Source of the DNA: Dyella caseinilytica | Lineage (GTDB): Bacteria; Pseudomonadota; Gammaproteobacteria; Xanthomonadales; Rhodanobacteraceae | Assembly: GCF_016865235.1 (NCBI RefSeq) | Contig: NZ_CP064030.1 | Span: forward strand, 4,526,001-4,590,000 | Direction of reading: 5' to 3' | DNA length: 64,000 nucleotides | Part shown: piece after piece, positions 34,639 through 43,351 of the stretch | Layout of the letters: each line of letters begins with the position of its first letter | How positions within the stretch are numbered: the stretch's first letter is position 1 | The notes under the pieces: generated by a model | The model's input: the letters and a program-made list of their open reading frames with translations, nothing else | Databases searched by the model: none | Told to the model about the DNA's origin: nothing | Translations under genes and position numbers: made by a program

Positions 34639-37600
34639 ATGTTGGGCGGTATTCGTCCAAGGCTTGTGCGCACGTTCTGGCGTAAGGTCGTGCAAGACGC
34701 CGGTGCGCGCGGATATCTGCTTTGCCGCACCGTCCGTTGTGCGGGCGTCACCCCGTGGGTGCTTTCCGCTGCATGCCTGACGGGGGCGGCGCCGTACGCG
34801 CGGGCTTACGATACGCCCGCTGCGCTGCATACGTATGCCATCCGCCCAGGCAACCTGCGCGACGCACTGGACGCGTTTGCTGCGGAAGGCAACATCCAAC
34901 TCGTCTATGCACCGGAACTGGCCGAGGGTAAGGTCACTGGTGGTGTGTCCGGCCGCTTCGCCCCCGGCGATGCGCTGCGGCAGCTGCTGGCCGGAACAGG
35001 CGTGACCTGGACGACGGTGAATGCCACCACCTTCGTGCTGCAACGGTCACCCACCTTTCATCCACCCGCTGCCAGACCGGCGGTTGTCGAAACTTCTGTC
35101 GCTATCCCTACGCAGACACTCCGTCCCGTAAATGTCAGCGGCTCGCTGATCGGCAACGCCGCGATCCAGACCGCAACGCCCACTTACACAATCACGGCCG
35201 ACGAGATCAAGGCGCGTGGCTTCAACAACATCTCCGACGTACTGCAAAGCTCGGTGCTCGCCACCGGCTCGGTGCAAGGACCGCAATACGCGGGCACGTT
35301 TACCCAGGGCGCGCAGACGGTCAGCCTGTTCGGCCTCAGCCCTGAGTTCGCGCTGATTTTGGTTGATGGCAAGCCGCTGGCGAATTTCGGACCGCTATAC
35401 AACGGCACCAACAACTTCACCAACATTTCCAATCTGCCGATCAGCATGATCGATCATATCGACGTGATGCCGGGCGGCGCCTCGTCGATCTACGGCTCGC
35501 AAGCCATTGGCGGCGTCATCAATATTGTGACCCGCGAGCATCTGGACGGTGGCGAGATATCAGTGCGCGCGGGGGGATATTCGGATGGCGGCGGTGCCAA
35601 CCAGCGCCTGAGCTTTGCGTACGGTCATGATTTCGGCGCACTGCGTGTGCTCACCGCAGGCGAGTTCGACAATGCATCGCCAATCTGGGGTTTTCAACGC
35701 CCACTGACCATCGGCAGCAATTCGGGTCCGGCCGGCAGCACCGCGCCCAACGTCCAGGCGCAGATTCTCAATTACGGCACCTTTGGCAGCAGCGCATTCA
35801 CCGGCTATCCGTTGAGTTATCTCGATCCACCCGCAGGCTGCGACACACGCCTGTTCGGCGGCACCACCACGCTGATCAACAACACCAGCCCCCTGCCCGG
35901 CCAATATTGCGGCTCGAACAAGCAGGTGGGCTATGTCACCTACAGCAATCAGGCTCGCAGCTACGACGGCATGCTGAAGCTCGACTACCGGGTCAGCGAT
36001 TCCCTGCGGCTTTATGCAGACGCCCTGCTGGACTGGCAGCAGCAGCGTTGGTATCCCGGCTTGCCCACTTGGACGCCGGCCGATTATCCCCATGGGTCTA
36101 TCGAAGACGCGACCAGCGGCGACATTCTCAAGCTGGTGAAAACTTTCGCGCCCGAGGAAATGCCCGGCGGCTTGGTGGAACAGATGTATCGGCAGCAGGA
36201 TCTGCTTTATCAGGCCGACATCGGTGCCAGTGGCCAGTTGGGAGAATCCGGCTGGAACTGGGATATCTATTACGTGCGCTCCGGCGATCGCACCGACGTG
36301 GTGGAGCCATTGTGGATCAGCACGTCGGTCGATCGGTTTTTCAGCCGTATCCTTGGACCACAACTGGGTACCGACCCCGCGAGCGGTGTGCAGCTTTACA
36401 ACCCAAACTACCAGGCGTTTTTCCAGCCGGTGACGACCGCGCAATACAACAGCTTCAGTCAAAACCTCAACGAATTCAGCAACACCTGGATCAACGACAC
36501 ACGCGCTACGCTCAGCAACGCTTCGCTGTTCGCACTGCCCGGTGGCGATGCAGGCTTTGCGGCCATCATCGAAGCAGGTGGCGAAGCGTGGTATCAACCG
36601 GTCGATCCGCTGCTTGCACAGAACGAGGTATTCCAACATGCCGGTACCGGCGGCGGCGGTCAACGTTCGCACGCTGCTTCAGCGTTCGAGTTAAACCTGC
36701 CACTGTTGAAATCGCTGACGCTCGATTTGTCGGGACGTTACGACCACTACGCGTTGGACGAGGGCAGTGACAATCATAAGTTCACGTACAAGATCGGCAT
36801 CGAGTTTCGCCCGCTCGACAGCTTGCTGTTCCGTGGCAGCTACAACACGGCGTTCAAGGCGCCGGATCTTGCTTCCATCTTTCTCGGACCCACCGATTAC
36901 TACGCGCAGATCACCGATTACTACGCATGCGCGCAGGCGCACAGTGCCACTTGCGGCAGCAAGTATCAGTACTACGTGAAAGGCATAACGCTGGCCAATC
37001 CCCAACTACAACCCACCTCAGCGCAGAACTGGTCGCTGGGCTCGGTATGGTCACCGTTGGATGGTTTCAGTATCAGTGTCGACTATCTGCATATGGCTAT
37101 CCGCGATGAAGTGGTGCAGCAGGACCTCGACCTGCTTATGCACACGGACGCGCAATGCCTGCTCGGCCAGCTCAATGCTGATTCAGCCGAGTGCAGGGCA
37201 GCCATCGGCCAAGTGCAGCGCATGACCAACAATGGTCCGGTCAACGATGTGACGACGTATTACGCCAACCTCACTGACGAAACGATCCGTTCGTTCATCA
37301 GCAGCGCGCGTTATCGCTTCACGCCTTTGCATATCGGCAGCTTCGTCGTGCAACTCGATTACAACGACATGCTGGGGCACACCTACCAGATTGCGCCCGG
37401 CCAGCCACCCATCAACCTGCTGGCCAATCCGTTGTACAGCACCGAATTCAAGAGCGCGGTCAGTGGCAGCGTGACCTGGACCAGCCCGGGTGGCTATTGG
37501 ACCAGCACCGTGTACGGCCACCGCTACGGCCCTTCGCCGAACTATGCCGCACAGATCAATGGACCGGGCACACCAGGCGCGGGGCCTCTGCCTCCGTGGA

Positions 37601-37800
37601 TCACTTTCAATGGCAGCGTGAGCTACCGGCCCACGCGCAACCTTGAGTTCTCGCTGCTGCTCAACAACATCGCCAACAAGATGCCCCCGGTCGATCCGAC
37701 CTATACCACCTATCCTTATTACAACGTTGAGAATTACAACGTGTACGGCAGGGAGATCATGTTGCAGGCGGATCTGAAGCTTGGCGGTGCGGCGCACTGA
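34639..37800 (+). CDS. TonB-dependent signalling receptor with STN domain
   Basis: The start is placed at ATG 34639, with GGGAGG 12 nt upstream; 34555 is the alternative, and the longer frame would run through a terminator. The 1053-aa protein has a hydrophobic leader ending near PYARAYD and an STN domain (~65-120: TYAIRPGNLRDALDAFAAEG, VTGGVSGRFAPGDALRQLLA). The plug (~165-290) includes GFNNISDVLQSSV and VMPGGASSIYGSQAIGGVIN. The barrel has FKAPDLASIFLG and ends in LKLGGAAH rather than a terminal aromatic. The class is that of large Xanthomonadales receptors with a VNVSGSLI-type TonB-box region. STN implies signalling to the FecR at 30552-31559. Substrate is unknown; peptides from the adjacent protease are a guess. 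Confidence 0.9.
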   Translation: MLGGIRPRLVRTFWRKVVQDAGARGYLLCRTVRCAGVTPWVLSAACLTGAAPYARAYDTPAALHTYAIRPGNLRDALDAFAAEGNIQLVYAPELAEGKVTGGVSGRFAPGDALRQLLAGTGVTWTTVNATTFVLQRSPTFHPPAARPAVVETSVAIPTQTLRPVNVSGSLIGNAAIQTATPTYTITADEIKARGFNNISDVLQSSVLATGSVQGPQYAGTFTQGAQTVSLFGLSPEFALILVDGKPLANFGPLYNGTNNFTNISNLPISMIDHIDVMPGGASSIYGSQAIGGVINIVTREHLDGGEISVRAGGYSDGGGANQRLSFAYGHDFGALRVLTAGEFDNASPIWGFQRPLTIGSNSGPAGSTAPNVQAQILNYGTFGSSAFTGYPLSYLDPPAGCDTRLFGGTTTLINNTSPLPGQYCGSNKQVGYVTYSNQARSYDGMLKLDYRVSDSLRLYADALLDWQQQRWYPGLPTWTPADYPHGSIEDATSGDILKLVKTFAPEEMPGGLVEQMYRQQDLLYQADIGASGQLGESGWNWDIYYVRSGDRTDVVEPLWISTSVDRFFSRILGPQLGTDPASGVQLYNPNYQAFFQPVTTAQYNSFSQNLNEFSNTWINDTRATLSNASLFALPGGDAGFAAIIEAGGEAWYQPVDPLLAQNEVFQHAGTGGGGQRSHAASAFELNLPLLKSLTLDLSGRYDHYALDEGSDNHKFTYKIGIEFRPLDSLLFRGSYNTAFKAPDLASIFLGPTDYYAQITDYYACAQAHSATCGSKYQYYVKGITLANPQLQPTSAQNWSLGSVWSPLDGFSISVDYLHMAIRDEVVQQDLDLLMHTDAQCLLGQLNADSAECRAAIGQVQRMTNNGPVNDVTTYYANLTDETIRSFISSARYRFTPLHIGSFVVQLDYNDMLGHTYQIAPGQPPINLLANPLYSTEFKSAVSGSVTWTSPGGYWTSTVYGHRYGPSPNYAAQINGPGTPGAGPLPPWITFNGSVSYRPTRNLEFSLLLNNIANKMPPVDPTYTTYPYYNVENYNVYGREIMLQADLKLGGAAH

Positions 37801-37828
37801 GCCTTCTTGCGCGGATAGCGTTGCCCGG

Positions 37829-39154
37829 TCAGTGGCTTTTCGTTAATCCGCTACGCTGCTGCACAAGATCGCTCAACCGGTCGAGCGGGCAGTCATAACC
37901 AGCACTCGCGTCGCTGCAGCCGGGAATAAAAATCGGTGCCATCGAGGGTGGATGCGCCCGATCAAGGGTCGTCGTATTGCGCATCTGATCCATGCTTTGG
38001 GCGACGTAGTAGGCACGCACGACATATTGACCGCTTTGTTTTCTGTGCCGCAGCTCGAAGACCAGCGCACCACCCGGCGATGTCGGATCGGCCGGCTGCT
38101 CGGGTAGCAACCAATGCAAATCCAGCATGCCTGCCAGGGTTTCGATGTTGGTGTCATGGCCGACGAGAAAAACAATCTTCGCTTTCGCCGGACCTATGGC
38201 CTTGTTCGATATGTCCGCACCCGCAGCTTGTTGCAGCGTTGCCAGTATCCCCTCGGCCAGATCACTGGCGTACGCGCTCGCCACCTCGGGCGTACGCAGG
38301 CTGATATCGCTGTAGAGACTGTGCAAGGCAATCAGCTGTCCCAGCTGCGCGGGTGTGATGCGCCCCCATGCCACGTCTGACATGGGCATGCCTTCGGTGT
38401 ATTCCAGATAGAAGTTTTCGGCGAACGTGCTGGCGTTATGCAGCGGGGATTTGATGCTCAGCAATCCATCGTCTTGCGCTGGTGAAATCGATGAAGCCTG
38501 ATTTTTCAGCCACTTCCTGTCTTTGACCAGCGAAGGATCACACGCCGTTGGCTGACAACCGAACAGGGTCTGCTGCATCAACTCCAGCGAACTGGCGTTT
38601 GCGAGTGCAAGTCGGCTGGGATCGCCGCCGATGCGCCCAAGCACGGCCGCTGCGGCGAGCGCACGATCCTCGTCGGTCGCCTGCGAGAAGTCGTGAGCGA
38701 ACAAGGCTTGCGGTCCTTTTTTGGGCGACGCACGAATGTCGACGTCGCAACCTGGCTCGAAACCCATCATCAGGCCACGCGCCGATTCCAACGTGCGCTG
38801 CTCATCATCGGCCAACACAAACAGCGTGTTGTTCGGCAAGCAGCCTTGGATGGGAAGTAACCCGGCGTTCGCATAGTAGTCGCGATACCAAGCACCCATG
38901 ATGCGCATCAATTGCTTGCCGTGTGGTGTCAGATAACCCGGCGGCACCGGCCACGCGGGCCAAGGCTTGGTCGCGAAGGCATCGAGCGCTCCGGGCTGCG
39001 CGGTAGGCGAACGTACACCGTGACGGCTAAGCACCAGGACCCATTGCAGATCGCTCTGCTCCGGCTGCTCGCCGGCAGCAGCGCTGCAACATCCGAGCAA
39101 TACGGCAAGGGCGCAAAGTAGCTGTGGTAGACGCAAGCAGAAAGTCATGCGCAT
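37829..39154 (-). CDS. histidine acid phosphatase / phytase-like enzyme
   Basis: This 441-aa protein starts at ATG 39154 (GGAG four nt upstream; a second ATG lies two codons on). A signal peptide (LRLPQLLCALAVLLGCCSAAAG) leads to the branch-2 histidine phosphatase motif RHGVRSPT (RHG at residues 44-46) and the proton-donor motif HDTN (HD at 333-334), as in periplasmic acid phosphatases and phytases such as AppA and Agp. Multiple Cys in the mature part (GCLPNN, GCDVD, GCQPTACD, GCSDAS, CPLD) suggest disulfides. It lies 25 nt after the YncE-like gene and ends the TonB-receptor operon. A Pho-box-like site at its head supports a phosphate-scavenging role. Phytate as substrate is inferred, not shown. 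Confidence 0.92.
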   Translation of the reverse strand: MRMTFCLRLPQLLCALAVLLGCCSAAAGEQPEQSDLQWVLVLSRHGVRSPTAQPGALDAFATKPWPAWPVPPGYLTPHGKQLMRIMGAWYRDYYANAGLLPIQGCLPNNTLFVLADDEQRTLESARGLMMGFEPGCDVDIRASPKKGPQALFAHDFSQATDEDRALAAAAVLGRIGGDPSRLALANASSLELMQQTLFGCQPTACDPSLVKDRKWLKNQASSISPAQDDGLLSIKSPLHNASTFAENFYLEYTEGMPMSDVAWGRITPAQLGQLIALHSLYSDISLRTPEVASAYASDLAEGILATLQQAAGADISNKAIGPAKAKIVFLVGHDTNIETLAGMLDLHWLLPEQPADPTSPGGALVFELRHRKQSGQYVVRAYYVAQSMDQMRNTTTLDRAHPPSMAPIFIPGCSDASAGYDCPLDRLSDLVQQRSGLTKSH

Positions 39155-39179
39155 CGATCTCCGGTCGACCTTCATGCAA

Positions 39180-40169
39180 TCAATGTGTGCCAACGACGAG
39201 TACGCCAAACGTGCCTTGCCCGTTGACCGTGACGTCCGGTGCGGCCAGATACACCTTATGTTGCTGGCTATCCACCGCCATCGTGCGGGCGCCCTTGGCG
39301 GTGGCAACATTCGCCACCACTGCGTAGTGATCGGCATCATCCTGGCGGATTACGGTGAGGCTGCCATCGGCATTCGAACTGAATATCGTGCCCGAGACGC
39401 TGTCGTAGGCCGCCGCATCCGGATCACTCCCGATGGGCAACGAAGCCACACGATGCCCGTCATCCGCATCCAGCACGACCAACTTTTGGTTGGCGCAAGC
39501 GGAGAACAGGCGGCGATGCTTGAGATCGATCGCCAAGCCCGTCGGACCGTCACACGGCGCCAGTGACCAGGTGTTCACCACTTTGCCGAGCTTTACGTCG
39601 ATGTCCGCAATCTGGGACGTGTTTTCCAGGTTGACATAGATATGCCCGCTGTCATCGGTCACTGCAAATTCCGGCTTGCCCGGCAACGCGACCGTCGCTG
39701 TTTCTTTTTCAGAGACGGGATCGATGACACTGGCATTGTTGCTATGCCCATTGAAGGTCCAAAGCTTGGCCGATGCCTTGTCGAACAGCATCGCATCGGG
39801 ATCCTTGCCACTGATTGCGATAGCTGGAAGAGGCTTGAGCGTCGCCAAGTCCATCGGCATCACGCTATCGGCATGCCCATTGCTGACGTAACCACGATGC
39901 TGCTCCGGCACGATCACCACACGATGCGCGCCGTTTGCACCGGTGACCTCGCCGGCGAGTTTTCCCGTCTGCGTGTCCATCACCATCACGCGGTTGCCTC
40001 GTGCGATGTAGAGCCGCTGCCCATTCGCATCCAGCGTCAGATAATCCCACTTGCCTGCCCCACCCAAGGGATAGCGCTGCAGCACGCCGTAATTTGCCGC
40101 CAGTGACGCAGCCGAGCATGCTGTGGAAATAACCAATGCGCCGATAATGATGGGCAGAGCTCGCTTCAT
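39180..40169 (-). CDS. YncE-like periplasmic beta-propeller protein
   Basis: This 329-aa protein starts at ATG 40169 (AAGGA upstream). A signal peptide (MKRALPIIIGALVISTACSA) precedes repeated propeller blades with motifs such as RLYIARGNRVMVMDTQTGKL, RGYVSNGHADSVMPMDLATL, LWTFNGHSNNASVIDPVSEK and HIYVNLENTSQIADIDVKLG, about 40 residues apart. This fits a seven-bladed YVTN/YncE fold. Proteins of this type often sit with TonB receptors and are thought to bind ligands in the periplasm. It is placed between the receptor and the phytase-like gene, so a substrate-binding or accessory role in phosphate-ester use is plausible. Confidence 0.9.
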   Translation of the reverse strand: MKRALPIIIGALVISTACSAASLAANYGVLQRYPLGGAGKWDYLTLDANGQRLYIARGNRVMVMDTQTGKLAGEVTGANGAHRVVIVPEQHRGYVSNGHADSVMPMDLATLKPLPAIAISGKDPDAMLFDKASAKLWTFNGHSNNASVIDPVSEKETATVALPGKPEFAVTDDSGHIYVNLENTSQIADIDVKLGKVVNTWSLAPCDGPTGLAIDLKHRRLFSACANQKLVVLDADDGHRVASLPIGSDPDAAAYDSVSGTIFSSNADGSLTVIRQDDADHYAVVANVATAKGARTMAVDSQQHKVYLAAPDVTVNGQGTFGVLVVGTH

Positions 40170-40293
40170 GTTGTCGTCCTTTTTGTTGGAAGTGCAGATA
40201 GGCATGCGTGTCGGCTAAAACCGCCGCCACCGCTTGCCGGGAACGGAGACAAATCCGCCCGGCAAGCGGCGCGGAGGCACCGGAAACAAATGC

Positions 40294-43188
40294 TTAGAAA
40301 TGGAGGCGGATGCCCGCCGTGAAGGTCTGATCGTAGAACTCACGCTGGACCGGGCGGTCGTTGGCCGCCGTTTCAGTGAAGCGCAGCTTGGTGTTGGTCA
40401 AGTTCTTGGCCCCGAAGTAAAACGAGATGGTCTCGTTCAACGCATAGCTGGCGCCGAAATCCAGCGACGTGCGCGCGGATGAATATTGATCCGCGTAGAT
40501 GCTGGACGGCGTGCCATTCGCGTTGGTGTACAGCGGGCTGCCAACGGTGAACAGGTTCTTGCTTTCGTAGTAGGCACCCAGGTCGATGCGCAGGCCCATG
40601 TAGTCGTAGGTCAGCGTCAGATTGGCCGTATCCCGTGACGTCGAAGGCAACAGCGAATACACACCGGGATGAATCTCGATACGCGAATCCACATAGGTGT
40701 AGTTGGCATTGACGCCTAGCCCGCTCAGCGCGCCCGGCAGCCAGCGGAATCGGTCGACGTACACCAATTGCGCACCGCGTGCGAACGCGGAGGAGATGTT
40801 CTCGAAGCTGCTGAAAGTCACCTGCGTGCCTGGCGAGAACACATCCAGCGCGCCAACCGGATTGGTGAGGGTCTCGATATTGCCGGTCTGTACGATGTAA
40901 TTGGTGAGCTGCTTGTCGAACAGGCCGGCGTAGGCGAGGCCGCCTTCAGGCAGGTAATACTCCAGCGACAGGTCGAAGTTGTCGCTATAGGTCGGCTTCA
41001 GGGTCGGATTGCCCTCGGTGACCGTGTCGTTGACGTCATCGATCTGCGTGGATGGCGTGATCTGCTGAAAGCCCGGCCGTGCGACGGTCTTGGAATAGAC
41101 GGCGCGCATGATCAGGTCGGCATCAAACGCGTAGCGCGCCTGCAGGCTGGGAAACAGGTTGCCGTAGTCGCGCGTGATGATATTGGGCGATGCGCTGACC
41201 AGATTACCGTTGCTGGTGATGATGTTCAGGCCTTCGTACTGGGCGTCGGTCTGCTCATAGCGGGCGCCACCCAGCAGGCTCAGCTTGTCGAATGGCTGGA
41301 ATTCGTATTCGAAGTAGCCTGCGTAGATGTTTTCGCTGTCGTGCCCGTAAGCCTGCAGATTAGCGAGGACGTCGCTGGCCGTGTTCTCGGTAAACAGCGC
41401 CGGATTCGTGTTGAACTGATTGACGATCGACTGGGTGTTGATGTTGTAGCCGTTGTTGTACGAGCCATCGTAATAGGTGACCGGCTGGCCGGTGGTATAC
41501 GCCGACAAGGCATCGGCCGGCGGCACGTAGTCGAAATTGGTCTGGCTGTTATTGCGGTTGCGCAACCGCGCGCTCACGCCGAATTTGACGTACTCGTCAT
41601 CGTTCTGGGTAAACAGCGAAGTCGGAATGGTGACGTTGTCCGCCGCGCTGTACTCCATGTCATGGTCATGCTCGGTGCCGTTGCTGAAATCGGTCAGCGC
41701 ATAGCCTTGCGGACTGGCCGGATTCTGTCCCTGCACCACCGAATAAGTCGGGTAGTTCGGATTGCTGATGTTGTCGTAGGCGACGATGGACTGGCCTGAA
41801 CCATCCGGATTCGCGGGGTTGGGCGAACTGTTGGTAAAGGTGCTGCCGTAGTCGAAAGGTTTGTTGTACGAACCAATCGACAAGGCGAAGTTGTAGTCCG
41901 TGCGCCAGCTGCCGAAGTTGTTCTTGCCGCCGATCATCGCCACGCGCGAGTCGATCATTTCCTTTTCCAGCGTCGATGCTTTCTCATAGGTTGCATCGTC
42001 GATCAATCCATTCGGATTGTTGGGATTGACGACCGGCGCGCCGGCGAATTCCAAATACAACTTCTGCACGTTCTTCGACTCGGTGTAGCCAGCGTCGAAA
42101 TAACGTGCGTACCACTTGTTGTCGTCATCGGGCTGATAGTCGAACTCGAAACCGTAGCCGTGACGGGTGCGCTGGTAGTTGTAATAGCGTTGATTCAAAT
42201 CGGCGAAGGCTTTGTCCGGCACACCGGCCCCCTGCTGATCCACGTAGCTTTCTTCCAGGTCGTCGATGCCGCGACGATCCTGGTAATAATTCATGGTGTA
42301 GATGAAGCTGAAGGGCTTGTAGTTCGCGCTGGGGCCGAAGCGCAGGCCGCCGGTCATCTCGTAATCCTTCACCGGCGTATCACGGAGATTTTCCAGACCG
42401 GTGCCGAGTTGCAGATCGAGAAATTGATCGCGATCCTTTGGTATGCTTTTGGAGGTGATCTCGATCGTGCCGCCAAGCGCTTCGGCATCCTGTTCGGGCA
42501 AATTGGTATTGGTCACCGTGATGGCGCCGACCAATCCCGACGGAATCGAATCGAAGGCCACCGCCCGTCCACCACCGGTTGGCGTGGACACGTTGCTGGG
42601 CATCAGGCGCACGCCGTCGAACGTCGTGCTGTTGAGGTCCGCGTCCAGACCGCGGATATTCACGAAGCGGCCTTCACCCGTATCCGTTTCCAGTGAAATG
42701 CCTGGCAAGCGACGTACTGCTTCGCCAGCGTTGACATCCGGCAGGCGTTCGATAGCTGCCGCCGGCTGCACGAAGATCATGTTCGGCGCCTGCTGCTGCA
42801 AGGCGCGCGCTTGCGCATCCGCGGTGGTAGGCGCTGTGACGTTGATCTGATCCAGAGACTTCACGGCCGCGCCCAGCGCGAAGTCTTCCACAGCGGGATT
42901 GTTGCCTTCGATCGTGATCTTGCGCAGCAGCGGTCGCTGTCCCTTGATGTTCACGATCAGCGTATACACACCAGGCGCCAGGTTGGGCAGCACATAGTTA
43001 CCGTGTGCATCCGTAGTGGTGGCCGCACGCGTTCCCCGCACTTCGATGCGCACGCCGGCCACCGGTTTGTGATCTGCGGCCATTTCGACATGCCCGCTCA
43101 AGGCGACCGTATCGGCAGCACTCGCCATTAACGGCAAGGCAAGTACCATCAAGCCCAATCCAAGCCTGCACGCTTGCGCCAGTGACAT
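40294..43188 (-). CDS. TonB-dependent receptor with carboxypeptidase-regulatory-like N-terminal domain
   Basis: This 964-aa protein starts at ATG 43188 (GAGGG upstream; GTG 43197 is too close to it). A signal peptide (LGLMVLALPLMASAAD) is followed by a CarboxypepD_reg-like beta-sandwich (~25-105: VALSGHVEMAADHKPVAGVR, NYVLPNLAPGVYTLIV). The plug (~120-240) includes LPDVNAGEAVRRLPGISLET, RFVNIRGLDADLNSTTFDGV and LPEQDAEALGGTIEI, and the barrel ends AGIRLHF with the terminal Phe. The N-terminal sandwich and the LPDVNAGEAVRRLPG plug are typical of Xanthomonad/Caulobacter-type receptors for sugars and other nutrients. No STN domain is present, so control is by other means, perhaps the Pho-box-like site 80 nt upstream. 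Confidence 0.94.
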   Translation of the reverse strand: MSLAQACRLGLGLMVLALPLMASAADTVALSGHVEMAADHKPVAGVRIEVRGTRAATTTDAHGNYVLPNLAPGVYTLIVNIKGQRPLLRKITIEGNNPAVEDFALGAAVKSLDQINVTAPTTADAQARALQQQAPNMIFVQPAAAIERLPDVNAGEAVRRLPGISLETDTGEGRFVNIRGLDADLNSTTFDGVRLMPSNVSTPTGGGRAVAFDSIPSGLVGAITVTNTNLPEQDAEALGGTIEITSKSIPKDRDQFLDLQLGTGLENLRDTPVKDYEMTGGLRFGPSANYKPFSFIYTMNYYQDRRGIDDLEESYVDQQGAGVPDKAFADLNQRYYNYQRTRHGYGFEFDYQPDDDNKWYARYFDAGYTESKNVQKLYLEFAGAPVVNPNNPNGLIDDATYEKASTLEKEMIDSRVAMIGGKNNFGSWRTDYNFALSIGSYNKPFDYGSTFTNSSPNPANPDGSGQSIVAYDNISNPNYPTYSVVQGQNPASPQGYALTDFSNGTEHDHDMEYSAADNVTIPTSLFTQNDDEYVKFGVSARLRNRNNSQTNFDYVPPADALSAYTTGQPVTYYDGSYNNGYNINTQSIVNQFNTNPALFTENTASDVLANLQAYGHDSENIYAGYFEYEFQPFDKLSLLGGARYEQTDAQYEGLNIITSNGNLVSASPNIITRDYGNLFPSLQARYAFDADLIMRAVYSKTVARPGFQQITPSTQIDDVNDTVTEGNPTLKPTYSDNFDLSLEYYLPEGGLAYAGLFDKQLTNYIVQTGNIETLTNPVGALDVFSPGTQVTFSSFENISSAFARGAQLVYVDRFRWLPGALSGLGVNANYTYVDSRIEIHPGVYSLLPSTSRDTANLTLTYDYMGLRIDLGAYYESKNLFTVGSPLYTNANGTPSSIYADQYSSARTSLDFGASYALNETISFYFGAKNLTNTKLRFTETAANDRPVQREFYDQTFTAGIRLHF

Positions 43189-43267
43189 GTCCCGCACCCT
43201 CGAATCGTTGAGATGACGGCAGGCCTGTTGGTACCTGCCTCTGTTCGGGGCACGTTAGATTTCGGGC

Positions 43268-43285
43268 ATGACAGTCAGAATGCAG
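43268..43285 (-). promoter_or_regulatory. Pho-box-like direct repeat
   Basis: On the minus strand, CTGCATT-CTGA-CTGTCAT gives two 7-mers with 11-bp periodicity. The second half is a perfect CTGTCAT PhoB half-site and the first is degenerate. It lies 80 nt upstream of the receptor that heads the phytase-like operon. Control by PhoB under phosphate limitation is inferred from this and from the phosphatase gene. Confidence 0.45.
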
Positions 43286-43351
43286 CTTGCATACGAATCG
43301 GTAAGCTTTAAGGCAACAGCGCGATGAACGGCGGCGCAAGATGTTTCGCCA

